The position numbers were made by a program, and so were the translations under genes. DNA of 64,000 nt from CAVQMC01 sp963713505 (GTDB taxonomy: Bacteria; Bacteroidota; Ignavibacteria; Ignavibacteriales; Ignavibacteriaceae). Within the stretch, counting starts at the first letter, position 1. Every line of letters begins with the position of its first letter. The notes beneath the pieces were generated by a model. It had not been told where the DNA came from. It saw only the letters and a program-made list of their open reading frames with translations, and did no database searches. Below, in pieces: positions 28,367 through 37,390 of this stretch. Where the stretch lies: assembly GCA_963713505.1 (NCBI GenBank), contig CAVQMC010000001.1:124001-188000 (forward strand). The letters run 5' to 3'.

Positions 28367-28990
28367 TTTTGTTTCGCTTGATAAAACAACAATCTGCATA
28401 GTTTTAGGATTATTCGAAATTTCTCTTTCTATATTCATGTTAAGAGATTTTGCTAATTCTTTTAATCCGCCGTTTTCTAAAAAATTCTTAAAGTTGTTAA
28501 AGTGATCTTTACCTGCCGCGAATTCAACAGCCCAATTTAGTTTTCCGTAAAAAGTTTTCGGATGAGGAACTAGATAATCTCCAATAATTATTTTATTGCT
28601 GATTTTATTTAACAGATTTATTACTTCTATTCTTTCCTTAAAATGCATTTCATGAATTACATAAGTTAAAATTGAATAATCATATTTACGATTAATTTTA
28701 TTCTGCAATTCAAGAGCATTGCCGTGAATTACTTCAATATTTTCAACAGGATTTTTTACTAAATTTTCTTTTGCTTTATAAATATTTTTTAAAGATAAAT
28801 CTATCCCGGTAACACTATTACATTTATCAGACAATTGAAAAAGCAGTCTTCCGGTTCCGCATCCGACATCTAGAATATTACTTCCCTCTTCAACAATTTC
28901 TCTGATAAGTTTAAATAGATTATCTTGATTTGGAGCAATTAACTTGTCATAAAACCAGCCGTCGTACCAATGATTTTTATTGGATATCAT
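28355..28990 (-). CDS. Class I SAM-dependent methyltransferase
   Basis: 211 residues. The SAM-binding motif ILDVGCGTGRLLFQL (about 38-52) is followed by acidic VTGIDLSLKNI, then HGNALEL and the post-motif YDYSILTYVIHEMH. The C-terminal part (WAVEFAAGKDHFNNFKNFLE) resembles small-molecule methyltransferases of the UbiE/Methyltransf_25 type. Substrate unknown. Its 3' end overlaps the converging receptor gene by 12 bases. Confidence 0.85.
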   Translation of the reverse strand: MISNKNHWYDGWFYDKLIAPNQDNLFKLIREIVEEGSNILDVGCGTGRLLFQLSDKCNSVTGIDLSLKNIYKAKENLVKNPVENIEVIHGNALELQNKINRKYDYSILTYVIHEMHFKERIEVINLLNKISNKIIIGDYLVPHPKTFYGKLNWAVEFAAGKDHFNNFKNFLENGGLKELAKSLNMNIEREISNNPKTMQIVVLSSETKLKF

Positions 28991-29079
28991 TTATTTTACA
29001 ATTAAATAATTTATTTTATAGTTGTTAAATTAGATAAATTATTAATCATTTAGGTTCATATAATTAAATTAATTATAAA

Positions 29080-30252
29080 ATGATAAAAAAAATGAACGAA
29101 TACGCAAATCATCCGACAATTAGTATTGATGAAATTATTAGACCGACAAGAGTGGAAGTCGATCTTAAAATTTTAAAAGAAAATTTTGAAGAAATAAAAA
29201 AGTACGTGACTGATACTAAAATAATGCCGATACTTAAAGCTAACGCTTATGGTCACGGCTTGGTTAGAGTTGCAAAATTATATCAAAATTTAAAAGCTGA
29301 TTATTTAGGAGTTGCAGTTGTTGAAGAAGGAATTTTACTTAGACAAACAGGGATAAATATTCCTATTTTAGTTTTAGGAGGAATTTGGGGAAATCAAATA
29401 CCGCTTTTTATTAAACATGATCTTTCCATAACTGCTTCATCTATTGATAAGATTAATCAGATCGATGAAATTGCAGGACAAATGAAAATAAAAGCAAAAG
29501 TTCACTTAAAGATCGATACAGGAATGGAAAGACTTGGAGTTCATTATTATAATGCAGAAAAATTTTTAGATGCTGTTTATAAATGTAAAAACATAAAAGT
29601 AGAAGGAATTTTTTCACATTTTGCAAATTCCGATACTGAAAATTTAGATCATGCAAAACTTCAACTCGAAAGATTTAATGAAGTTCTTGCCTTCTTTGAA
29701 AAACATTCAATTGAAAATCCTTTAAGACACATTTCAAATTCCGGCGGAATTCTTCAGCTTCCGAATGCAAACTTTGATATGGTTAGACCCGGAATATTAC
29801 TTTATGGAGTTTATCCTTCAATAAATACTAAAAGAACAATTCAAGTAAAACCTGCTTTGTCTTGGAAATCTTTAGTAGTTTACTTTAAAGTGATTAAACC
29901 TGATCACCCTGTTGGTTACGGTTCAACATGGCAGACAGATCATAATGTTAGAGCAGTTACAATTCCAGTCGGTTACGGCGACGGATATTTTAGAACAATG
30001 AGCAGCAAAGCCAAAGTTTTAATACGTGGCAATAAATATCCTGTGATTGGAATAATTTCTATGGATCAGATAGTCGTTAATATTGAACAGAACAGAGCTT
30101 ATAACGGAGATGAGGTTATATTAATTGGAAGCGATGGGAAAAATTCAATTAAAGTTGAAGAAATGGCAGAATGGGCAGGAACTATCCCTTATGAAATATT
30201 AACTAACATAAATACCAGAGTTCCCAGAGTTTATTTAAATTCTGAAATTTAA
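29080..30252 (+). CDS. alr: Alanine racemase
   Basis: The 390-residue enzyme has the PLP lysine in ILKANAYGHGL (Lys53), HLKIDTGMERLGV, the GIFSHFANSD motif, HISNSGGIL, MVRPGILLYGVYPS, and the C-terminal catalytic region PVGYGDGYFR with SMDQIVVNI. It makes D-alanine for peptidoglycan. Two in-frame ATGs (29080 and 29092) could start it; neither has a clear ribosome site. Monocistronic by position, divergent from the methyltransferase. Confidence 0.95.
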   Translation: MIKKMNEYANHPTISIDEIIRPTRVEVDLKILKENFEEIKKYVTDTKIMPILKANAYGHGLVRVAKLYQNLKADYLGVAVVEEGILLRQTGINIPILVLGGIWGNQIPLFIKHDLSITASSIDKINQIDEIAGQMKIKAKVHLKIDTGMERLGVHYYNAEKFLDAVYKCKNIKVEGIFSHFANSDTENLDHAKLQLERFNEVLAFFEKHSIENPLRHISNSGGILQLPNANFDMVRPGILLYGVYPSINTKRTIQVKPALSWKSLVVYFKVIKPDHPVGYGSTWQTDHNVRAVTIPVGYGDGYFRTMSSKAKVLIRGNKYPVIGIISMDQIVVNIEQNRAYNGDEVILIGSDGKNSIKVEEMAEWAGTIPYEILTNINTRVPRVYLNSEI

Positions 30253-30280
30253 TTTCCTATCATCTTAAGATCATCTTTTT

Positions 30281-30304
30281 TAACCACAGATTTGCACAGA
30301 TTAC
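30281..30304. repeat. Remnant of a common CCACAGATT...CACAGATTAC repeat
   Basis: AACCACAGATTTGCACAGATT (30282-30302 within it) matches from memory a short repeated unit scattered in intergenic DNA of many environmental bacteria, often near GxxExxY protein genes. Only one degraded copy is here. Basis is recall of the motif, not a search. Confidence 0.3.
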
Positions 30305-30398
30305 TTATGAAAAATTTAATTAATATTTTATTATTAAAAATATCTCTTGAATTTTCAAAAAAATTTAATAGATTATAAATGTAATTTTAGGAGGGGAA

Positions 30399-30785
30399 AT
30401 GTCTGAACAATATATTTGTCCTTCTTGTAAAGGACATTTGAATATAGCAGGGAATGTTGTTTTTTCAACGGAAAGCAGCAATGGTCAGAAAGGTTTAATT
30501 TTACTCCATCCTGAATTAGGCAACTATAAAGTAATTAATAATCCAGTATTTGAATTTAAAAATGGAGAAATACTCCAATTTTTCTGTCCGATTTGTCATG
30601 CAAAACTTGCAGGTGAAAAACACGAAAATCTTGCAAAAATTTTATTGGTTGACGAAGATAATGAATATCATATTTACTTTTCTCAAAAAGCCGGAGAAAA
30701 AAGCACTTATAAAATTATAGGCGATAAAATGGAAATCTTCGGCAAAGATTCACATCTTTATCTTGATATTCTTAGTATGCGTTAA
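30399..30785 (+). CDS. Zinc-ribbon protein, function unknown
   Basis: ATG 30399 follows AGGAGGGG. The 128-residue protein opens MSEQYICPSCKGHLNIAG and has a second pair CPICHAKL near residue 66, which together form a four-Cys zinc ribbon. The remainder is beta-rich (LVDEDNEYHIYFSQKAG, YKIIGDKMEIFG). It is likely a cytoplasmic metal-binding or redox-responsive protein. Family not recognised; no operon partner. Confidence 0.75.
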   Translation: MSEQYICPSCKGHLNIAGNVVFSTESSNGQKGLILLHPELGNYKVINNPVFEFKNGEILQFFCPICHAKLAGEKHENLAKILLVDEDNEYHIYFSQKAGEKSTYKIIGDKMEIFGKDSHLYLDILSMR

Positions 30786-30811
30786 GTAATAATTTTTATT
30801 ATTGAACTAAG

Positions 30812-32137
30812 TTATAAATTCAACTTGCCGACGGCATTTAATAAAGTATACTGCTTAGTATAATAATTGTATTGAGCTTGAATTAAATTGTTTTGTGCCT
30901 GCAAATAATTATTATATGTCTGCTGCAGATCAATATAGGTTGCCGCACCAAGTAAATAACTTTCCCTTTTTATCTTCCAGCTTTCCTTTGCTGCAAGTAA
31001 TGCTTTTCCGGAAACATTAAGTTGAGTCTTGCTTGTTTGAAGATCGAGAACAGCATTTGTAACATCTGATTGAATTTGTCTTTCCAATGACTGCATATCT
31101 TCATTGGAATTTTCTAATGATACTTCTGCAGATTGAACAGCAGTTTCAGTATTCCAATTTGAAAATATCGGAATATTTAACGATAACCCGATAGAGTAAG
31201 TTTTTCTGCTAAATAAATTATTAACCTGAGTAGCGCTTGAAGATAAACGGTAATTTCCGCTTAGAGTTGGATAAAATGATGAACGTGCAATAGTTAACTG
31301 ATTCTGGCTGCTTTGTATTTTGTATTGCTGGCTTAAATAATCTGAACGGTTCTGCAAAGCAACATTGTATAAATAATCCACATTTTGATTCACTAAAGTT
31401 GAATCATAAGTGTTTTCTTCTGGTAGAATATAATCGTAAGGTGTATTCACATTTATTGATAAATAATTCAATAAAGATATTTTAGATTTTTCAAGATTAC
31501 TTTTTGCCTGCAGATAAGCCAGTTCCGAATTAGCTGTTTGCGCTTCTTGTGAATAAACATCCGCAAGAGTTACCATTTTTAAATTTTGTTTTTCTTTTAT
31601 CTGGTCCAGCAGCTGTTGATTGTATTTAAGATTTTCTTCCTGATATTTCAGCAGTGAATCATTGCTTACAATTGCAAAATATAAATTTACTGTTTGTAGA
31701 ATTATATCCTGTTTTAATTTTTGAAGATCCAATTTGGCTGATTCGTAATTGTTTTCCGCTTGATTAATATTTGCAAAACTGGAAAGGCCGTCAAATAAAG
31801 TAACACTTCCACCCGCAGAGATTGAATAATTCCTTGTATCTACTTTTGAGGGAGGTAATGTTGTTTCTCTTCCGAAATAATCAATTTGCTGCTCACCGCC
31901 TTTATCATCCACTCTCTGCCAATTCCATCCTCCGTTAACACTTAAGTTAGGAAGCAAGTTGCCGTATGCACTTTTTATTTGTGAATTTAAAGACACTAAT
32001 CCGTTTGTATTTTTCACAAGAGTCGTATTATTATGTAATGCAATTTTGATTGCATCATTTAGTGTTAAATTTTTAACTTGAGAAAAAACTACTGATGTTG
32101 TTAAAAATATATAAATCATTAAATATCTTAATATCAT
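30812..32137 (-). CDS. TolC-family outer-membrane efflux protein
   Basis: 441 residues with signal peptide (TTSVVFSQ) and the TolC/OEP two-repeat helix pattern: LTLNDAIKIALHNNTTLVKN, LPNLSVNGGWNWQ, then a second repeat from YNVALQNRSDYLSQQYKI with SFYPTLSGNYRLSSS. It is the last gene of the efflux operon, 25 bases behind the MacB-like permease gene, and would form the outer-membrane channel for that pump. Confidence 0.93.
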   Translation of the reverse strand: MILRYLMIYIFLTTSVVFSQVKNLTLNDAIKIALHNNTTLVKNTNGLVSLNSQIKSAYGNLLPNLSVNGGWNWQRVDDKGGEQQIDYFGRETTLPPSKVDTRNYSISAGGSVTLFDGLSSFANINQAENNYESAKLDLQKLKQDIILQTVNLYFAIVSNDSLLKYQEENLKYNQQLLDQIKEKQNLKMVTLADVYSQEAQTANSELAYLQAKSNLEKSKISLLNYLSINVNTPYDYILPEENTYDSTLVNQNVDYLYNVALQNRSDYLSQQYKIQSSQNQLTIARSSFYPTLSGNYRLSSSATQVNNLFSRKTYSIGLSLNIPIFSNWNTETAVQSAEVSLENSNEDMQSLERQIQSDVTNAVLDLQTSKTQLNVSGKALLAAKESWKIKRESYLLGAATYIDLQQTYNNYLQAQNNLIQAQYNYYTKQYTLLNAVGKLNL

Positions 32138-32161
32138 TTTAATACCTAAGATTAATATTCA

Positions 32162-33379
32162 TTATTCATAACGTAAAGCATCTATTGGATTTAGATTTGC
32201 TGCTTTACGGGCAGGATAAAATCCGAAAAAGATTCCGATTATTCCTGCAAAGCTTACTGCAATAAAAATTATTTCCGGACGTATATACGCAAGCTGGCTC
32301 GTATAATTATTTAATATATACACAATTCCAAATGATAATACTATTCCAATCAATCCACCGGCTAAACTAAGAACAATTGATTCAGTCAAAAATTGAATTA
32401 ATATATCAGATGTTCTTGCTCCTACAGATAATCTTATCCCAATTTCTCTTGTTCTTTCAGTTACAGAGACCAGCATAATATTCATAATTCCAATTCCGCC
32501 GACTATCAGAGAAACGCCTGCAACAGAAGCTAAAAGGATAGTTAAAACTTTGGATGTTTCAGTAGCTGCTTCAGTTATATCTGCTTGATTTCTGATTGTA
32601 AAATCATCTTCTTCTCCTGGATTTAAATGATGGGCTTCCCGCATTATTCCTTCAAGCTGCTGCTGTGCTTGTTCTATTTGAGCTAGTGAAACAGCGCTTG
32701 CCTGGATGTAACTAATATATCTTCCGCCGGAAAGCCTGTCTAAAACAGTACTTGAGGGTGCAAGAATTATATCATCATTATCATTGCCCATTGCACTTTG
32801 ACCTTTTGCAGAAAGAACTCCGATTACTTTAAATGGTACATTTCTTATTCTAATTAATTGCCCAATAGGATCTTCATTTGGGAATAATTGTTTAACTACA
32901 GTTTGCCCAAGAACGGCAACTTTCGCTCTTGAAATAATATCCTTCTCAGTAAAAAAATCTCCGGACGCCAGAGGCCAATCTCTAATTTCAAGATAATTTG
33001 TTCCGACACCTAAAACCTGAGTACTCCAGTTTCCTACTCCGCCAATTACTTGTCCCCCGCTTCTTACGATCGGAGAGACAGCTTTAATTAAAGTTGCATC
33101 TTGTTTTATTTTATCAACATCTTCCATAGTGAATCTATTGAATGAACCTGCACCGCCTCTTATTCCATGTGAACCGCTTGAGCCCGGAAAAATTACAATC
33201 AGGTTTGAACCCAATGAAGATATTTGATCTTCAACTTGTTTTTGCGCTCCGTCTCCAATAGCAACCATTACTACAACGGAAGCGACTCCTATAATTATAC
33301 CAAGGGCAGTCAGAAGACTTCTCATTTTAGATTTATATATACTTTGGATTGCTACTTTTAAAATATTTTTTATCTGCAT
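32162..33379 (-). CDS. MacB-type ABC transporter permease
   Basis: 405 residues. An N-terminal TM (MRSLLTALGIIIGVASVVVM), a large periplasmic MacB_PCD domain (residues about 45-270) and three C-terminal TM helices beginning VAGVSLIVGGIGIMNIMLVS and ending FFGFYPARKAANLNPIDALR form the usual four-helix FtsX/MacB topology. Here the ATPase is a separate gene (15 bases upstream) rather than fused as in E. coli MacB. With the MacA-like adaptor and TolC it makes a mechanotransmission-type exporter for a peptide, antibiotic or lipoprotein-like substrate. Confidence 0.93.
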   Translation of the reverse strand: MQIKNILKVAIQSIYKSKMRSLLTALGIIIGVASVVVMVAIGDGAQKQVEDQISSLGSNLIVIFPGSSGSHGIRGGAGSFNRFTMEDVDKIKQDATLIKAVSPIVRSGGQVIGGVGNWSTQVLGVGTNYLEIRDWPLASGDFFTEKDIISRAKVAVLGQTVVKQLFPNEDPIGQLIRIRNVPFKVIGVLSAKGQSAMGNDNDDIILAPSSTVLDRLSGGRYISYIQASAVSLAQIEQAQQQLEGIMREAHHLNPGEEDDFTIRNQADITEAATETSKVLTILLASVAGVSLIVGGIGIMNIMLVSVTERTREIGIRLSVGARTSDILIQFLTESIVLSLAGGLIGIVLSFGIVYILNNYTSQLAYIRPEIIFIAVSFAGIIGIFFGFYPARKAANLNPIDALRYE

Positions 33380-33394
33380 TTTTGACCTTAAATA

Positions 33395-34141
33395 TTAATC
33401 AACCTCTTCCTTCTCCAAATTCAGTAATTCTTCCGAGGCTAATAATCTGTTTTTGATAATTGTATCCTTAATAATTCTGCCGTCTTTAAGTTCAATTATT
33501 CTTTTAGCGAATTTTGCAAAATCTCTTTCATGCGTCACCAAAATAATTGTAATTCCTTCATCATTTAGCTTTTGAAACAGGCTAAATACTTCAACGGACA
33601 TTTTGCTGTCTAAATTTCCCGTTGGTTCATCGGCTAATATTAAAGATGGTTCATTTACCAAAGACCTTGCAATTGCAACTCTCTGCTGCTGTCCGCCTGA
33701 CAGCTGATTCGGTTCGTGATGAATACGGTCCGATAATCCAACCCTTTCCAAAACTTCTTTTGCTTTTTTATTAGGGTTTTTAATTCTGCTGTCACGGTCA
33801 TACATTAATGGAAGTTCAACATTTTCCAATGCTGTTGTTCTAGGCAGCAGATTAAATCCTTGGAATACAAAACCAATTTTTTGATTTCTGATTTTAGCAT
33901 ATTCATTTTTTGTAAGTTTGCTTGTATTAACACCATCTAAGTAATATTCTCCGGAAGTTGGGCTATCTAGACAACCTAACAAATTCATTAATGTTGATTT
34001 GCCGGAACCTGAAGCTCCCATAATAGCGACAAACTCCCCTTCCATAATTGCGAAACTTACCGATTTCAATGCGTGGACTTCGACCGAACCAACACTATAT
34101 GTTTTGCCAAGATCAACTACTTTTATTATTACATTATTCAA
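33395..34141 (-). CDS. ABC transporter ATPase (MacB/LolD type)
   Basis: 248 residues: Walker A GASGSGKSTLMNLLG (about 42-56), Q-loop FVFQGFNLLPRT, signature LSGGQQQRVAIARSLV, Walker B LILADEPTGNLD and switch VTHERDF. The FQ..NLLP and GNLDS features place it in the LolD/MacB/FtsE group. It powers the permease encoded immediately downstream. The adaptor stop lies 17 bases upstream. Confidence 0.95.
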   Translation of the reverse strand: MNNVIIKVVDLGKTYSVGSVEVHALKSVSFAIMEGEFVAIMGASGSGKSTLMNLLGCLDSPTSGEYYLDGVNTSKLTKNEYAKIRNQKIGFVFQGFNLLPRTTALENVELPLMYDRDSRIKNPNKKAKEVLERVGLSDRIHHEPNQLSGGQQQRVAIARSLVNEPSLILADEPTGNLDSKMSVEVFSLFQKLNDEGITIILVTHERDFAKFAKRIIELKDGRIIKDTIIKNRLLASEELLNLEKEEVD

Positions 34142-34158
34142 TTTTATTTCTCCGTAAA

Positions 34159-35418
34159 TCAGAATCTTCTAAAACCACGAGAAAGGCCTCTGCTATTTAA
34201 CATGTTTTGGTTATTTGTTTGAACATCTCCATCTGTAACGATTCCTGTAATAACTTTCATTCCGTCTTTTAAAATTCTGCTTCTTACAACTTCAGTATTT
34301 TTTCCATCGGTTAATCCTAAAACTGCCGTTCCCATTTGTGGTTTGCCTTGATTATTTAAGTACCAAAACCTGCCGAAGTTAGTTGTACTTCTGTTAACGT
34401 TTTGATTATTTTGGCCAAAGCTGCTTCTATTCATTCTGTTTCTAAATTTATTTTTTACACTATCAGGTATATTCTGCATTTCATTTTTATATTCGGCAAG
34501 CATTTCTTCAGTTGGCTGAAATCTTAAAGCAGAATTTGGTATTAAAAGTACATTATTTTTCTGTTCAACATAAAAATCTATTGTTGCGGTCATTCCGGGT
34601 AAAAGCAAATTATCTTTATTATCAGAATTTATTACAACAGTATAATTAACAACATTCTGTACTACTTCTGAATTCAATCTAATTTGAACTACTTTGCCTT
34701 TAAATTCTTTTTCAGGATAAGCTTGTACGGTAAACTCAGCTTTTTGTCCTACTTTAATTTGCCCTATATCGCTCTCATCCACAGAAGCAAGAATCTGCAT
34801 TTTGGATAGATCTTCGGCAATTATAAATAATGTTGGTGCCTGCAGACTTGCGGCAACAGTTTGACCTTCTTCAACATTTCTGCTTATAATTTTTCCTCTG
34901 ATAGGTGAATATATATAAGCATAAGTTAAATTTGTTTTTGCTCTTTCAAGAGCAGTTTTTGCAGATTGAAGATTTGCTTTAGCAGTTTCTAAATTAGTTT
35001 TTGATGTTATATAATCTACTACCGAAAGGAAACCTTTGTCGTATAAAGATTTATCATTTTTGAATTGAACGTCGGATTGTTCATATTGTGCTTGAGCTTT
35101 TATCAAACTGGACTGCGCATCACTAACTTGAAGAGCTAATGAAGTAGTATCCAAAACAGCTAACAGTTGTCCTTTTTTTACATTGCTGTTAAAGTCAACA
35201 AATATTTTATCAATTCTTCCCGAAACCTGTGTACCGACATCTACAGTTGATAATGCTTCCAAGGTACCGGTGCTTGTAATGGTATTGCTTATATCTCCTT
35301 TTACAGCTTCGCCGAATGTAAATTTTTGAACTTTCTCATCGTTTTTTACAAACAGAAAGTAAATCAAAACTAAAACTGCTGCAGCTATAATACTATATAT
35401 TAAAATTTTTTTGTTCAT
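34159..35418 (-). CDS. MacA-like periplasmic adaptor (HlyD family)
   Basis: 419 residues with one N-terminal TM (IIAAAVLVLIYFLFV). The membrane-fusion layout is seen: lipoyl half ISNTITSTGTLEALSTVDVG, an alpha-hairpin (about 95-165), second lipoyl half YSPIRGKIISRNVEEGQTVA, a beta-barrel FTVQAYPEKEFKGKVVQI and a C-terminal membrane-proximal domain. An unusual Asn/Arg-rich insertion (about 320-345) follows the QPTEEML segment. It should link the MacB-like permease to TolC. Confidence 0.92.
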   Translation of the reverse strand: MNKKILIYSIIAAAVLVLIYFLFVKNDEKVQKFTFGEAVKGDISNTITSTGTLEALSTVDVGTQVSGRIDKIFVDFNSNVKKGQLLAVLDTTSLALQVSDAQSSLIKAQAQYEQSDVQFKNDKSLYDKGFLSVVDYITSKTNLETAKANLQSAKTALERAKTNLTYAYIYSPIRGKIISRNVEEGQTVAASLQAPTLFIIAEDLSKMQILASVDESDIGQIKVGQKAEFTVQAYPEKEFKGKVVQIRLNSEVVQNVVNYTVVINSDNKDNLLLPGMTATIDFYVEQKNNVLLIPNSALRFQPTEEMLAEYKNEMQNIPDSVKNKFRNRMNRSSFGQNNQNVNRSTTNFGRFWYLNNQGKPQMGTAVLGLTDGKNTEVVRSRILKDGMKVITGIVTDGDVQTNNQNMLNSRGLSRGFRRF

Positions 35419-35455
35419 GATATTGAATTATTTTAAATGTTAAATAACTTGTTAA

Positions 35456-35803
35456 CTAATTATTATTCATTCTTCTGCTGCGCATTCCTTTTCTTCTTTC
35501 ATTAAGCATTTTTTCGTAAGCTTGTTTTTGATCGGCTGTAAGAATTTTTTCTATTTCATTGTTTGTATCCTGCATAATTTGTCTATACTGTTCCCTGTTT
35601 CCCTTATTTTCCGATCGTAATTCTTTCATCTTTTCACTTGATTGGGTAAGAATTGAATCTACTTTTTGTGTCTGTTCTTCCGTAAGGTTGAGTTTTTCTT
35701 TTAAATTTTGAGCTCTTTCTTTTGGAGTCATTCTATTTTGCGCAGATATTGAAATCGACATAACAAAAAGAGTTATCAAAGAAGTAATTATTAAATTTTT
35801 CAT
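35456..35803 (-). CDS. Periplasmic LTXXQ-motif (Spy/CpxP-like) protein
   Basis: I choose ATG at 35803 because AGGAA is then about 9 bases upstream; a further in-frame ATG lies at 35812. The 115-residue product has a signal peptide (ISISAQ) and helical repeats with the LTXXQ pattern: LNLTEEQTQKVDSIL and ILTADQKQAYEKML, ending in an Arg-rich tail. Such proteins act in the periplasm as chaperones or stress sensors for envelope damage or metals. Located between anti-sigma and efflux genes. Confidence 0.8.
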   Translation of the reverse strand: MKNLIITSLITLFVMSISISAQNRMTPKERAQNLKEKLNLTEEQTQKVDSILTQSSEKMKELRSENKGNREQYRQIMQDTNNEIEKILTADQKQAYEKMLNERRKGMRSRRMNNN

Positions 35804-35905
35804 TTTTTCCATTTCCTATTGTTTAACTATTAGACAACACAATTTCTGTTTTTATTCCATAAAGAATTTGAGGATGCGTTTTAGATTTAATTCCCCATTT
35901 AAAAT

Positions 35906-36274
35906 TTATTTTTTTGAATTTTTATCATGAGTTTTCAACTCATCTTCCAGCTTTTGAAGCTGTTCTTTAGTTAAATACGGTTTGATTTCCGTATTTAAAG
36001 AATCTACAATAGATCTAAAACCTTTTCTTCTATTTGCAGAATATTCTTCAAATCTCTCGGAATATTTATCGAGAACAGGTTTTAATTTATCTTTCTGCTG
36101 TTGAGAAAGATCAAGAATATTTTCAAATCTTTTAATTATTCCGCCATGCTGCCTTAATCGTTTTATTTGCTCAAAAGGTGATTCGGTAATTGCACTTTTA
36201 ATTAAGACTCCGCAAACAATTCCAAGTACAAAAGTTATAATTATTATTACATAGGATTTAGATTTATAATCCAT
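35906..36274 (-). CDS. Membrane-anchored LTXXQ-like periplasmic sensor
   Basis: ATG 36274 (MDYKSKSYV) is preferred: AGGTG lies about 7 bases upstream, and it overlaps the anti-sigma stop by 11 bases. The 122-residue product has one N-terminal TM (YVIIIITFVLGIVCGVLI) and a helical domain with LDLSQQQKDKLKPVLDKYSE and YLTKEQLQKLEDEL, the pattern of CpxP/ZraP-type proteins. Its translational coupling to the anti-sigma gene suggests it tunes sigma-factor release by sensing envelope stress. Confidence 0.72.
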   Translation of the reverse strand: MDYKSKSYVIIIITFVLGIVCGVLIKSAITESPFEQIKRLRQHGGIIKRFENILDLSQQQKDKLKPVLDKYSERFEEYSANRRKGFRSIVDSLNTEIKPYLTKEQLQKLEDELKTHDKNSKK

Positions 36275-36703
36275 TTTCATCACCTAAATTATTATCAAAA
36301 GAATAAAGTTCATTTATATTTAGTGCATCACCCATTTTTACTTTTTCTATTCCAAGAATTCCCTGAAAATCCAATACTGCCGTATCTCTCAATATTATAT
36401 CCTAAAGCCAAAACGATTATTACCATCACAGCAAAAGCAACTTTTTTAAAAGAATATTCAAGCTGTTCAAAGTAGATCTTCTTTGAATATTTTGAACTAT
36501 TAATTTTTTCTATTATTTCATCTTCAAATTCAGATTTAAATCCGGAAACACTAAAATTGAAAAGACCCTCACGTATTTCTGCAATTTCTTTCTGTTCATC
36601 TCTTAAAGATTCGGATTCGGAAAGAAGTCTTTTCAAGTTTCATCTGTTCATTTTCCGTAAGTTTTTGTTCAAAGTTTTTATATAATAATTTCTTTTTGTT
36701 CAT
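36264..36703 (-). CDS. Anti-sigma factor-like membrane protein (two frameshifts)
   Basis: ATG 36703 is 2 bases after the sigma stop. Removing one base at 36628 and one at about 36359-36363 gives 145 residues: MNKKKLLYKNFEQKLTENEQ, then LLSESESLRDEQKEIAEIRE, a single TM (VAFAVMVIIVLALGYNI) and a periplasmic tail GDALNINELYSFDNN. There is no zinc-finger HxxxCxxC, but a cytoplasmic helical N-half, one TM and an outside tail directly after an ECF sigma gene is the layout of an anti-sigma factor. Confidence 0.7.
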
Positions 36704-36705
36704 AA

Positions 36706-37275
36706 TTAATCTCTCGCGGCTTTTAATAAAGTTTTTAATTTTTCTTGAGCTCTTGCCAATCTGGATAATACAGTTCCAATAGGAATATTTAATGTTTCGG
36801 CAATTTCATTAACCTGCATGGAATTCATAAAACGAAGTACAATTACAGTTTTTAATTTTGAACTTAGTTTATTCAGTGCATTTTCTACAAATTCATAATT
36901 TTCAAAATCTTCTGTCATATTCTGATTATCCTTATTAGAAGAGTTTTCAAAATATTCGCTTAATCTTAAACTTCTTCTCTTTCTTCTTTTTAATTCATTA
37001 ATTGATAAGTTAATTGCGATTCGCGTTAAATAAGTTCCTAATTCAGCCTCACCTTTAAATTTTTCCATTGAGTAAAAAAATCTTATAAATACTTCTTCAC
37101 CGACATCCTCAGCTTCCTGTGTTTGTCCAAGCATACCAATAACAACACGCTCAATCTTATGTTTATATCTCTTTATTATTTCTCTAAATGCAAGTTCGTT
37201 ACCCGTTTCAGCAAGGGAAATCAGTTCTGCATTTGATTCATTTTCCAGATTATTTATAACAACCTCTTTTTCCAA
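36706..37275 (-). CDS. ECF-type RNA polymerase sigma factor
   Basis: About 189 residues from a TTG at 37275 (no ATG fits). Region 2 is seen in FREIIKRYKHKIERVVIGML, DVGEEVFIRFFYSMEKFKGE and LGTYLTRIAINLSINELKRR; region 4 in LNKLSSKLKTVIVLRFMNSM and EIAETLNIPIGTVLSRLARA. There is no sigma1.1 or sigma3. It heads the minus-strand operon with an anti-sigma, two LTXXQ proteins and the MacAB-TolC-like genes, and likely drives that operon itself when released. Confidence 0.92.
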   Translation of the reverse strand: MEKEVVINNLENESNAELISLAETGNELAFREIIKRYKHKIERVVIGMLGQTQEAEDVGEEVFIRFFYSMEKFKGEAELGTYLTRIAINLSINELKRRKRRSLRLSEYFENSSNKDNQNMTEDFENYEFVENALNKLSSKLKTVIVLRFMNSMQVNEIAETLNIPIGTVLSRLARAQEKLKTLLKAARD

Positions 37276-37335
37276 ATATTTTTGGTTTCTATAGTATTAG
37301 ACAACCGGGATAGCATTTTTATTCCATTTAAAATA

Positions 37336-37366
37336 AAAAATGACACCTAAATTAGATGTCATTTTT
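37336..37366 (-). terminator. Terminator after the FG-GAP protein gene
   Basis: AAAAATGACA (37336-37345) pairs with TGTCATTTTT (37357-37366). On the minus strand the stem is followed by a T-rich tract (TTATTTTAAA). It separates the FG-GAP gene from the sigma operon. Confidence 0.7.
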
Positions 37367-37390
37367 AGTATATTGATTTCGGAGACTTGT

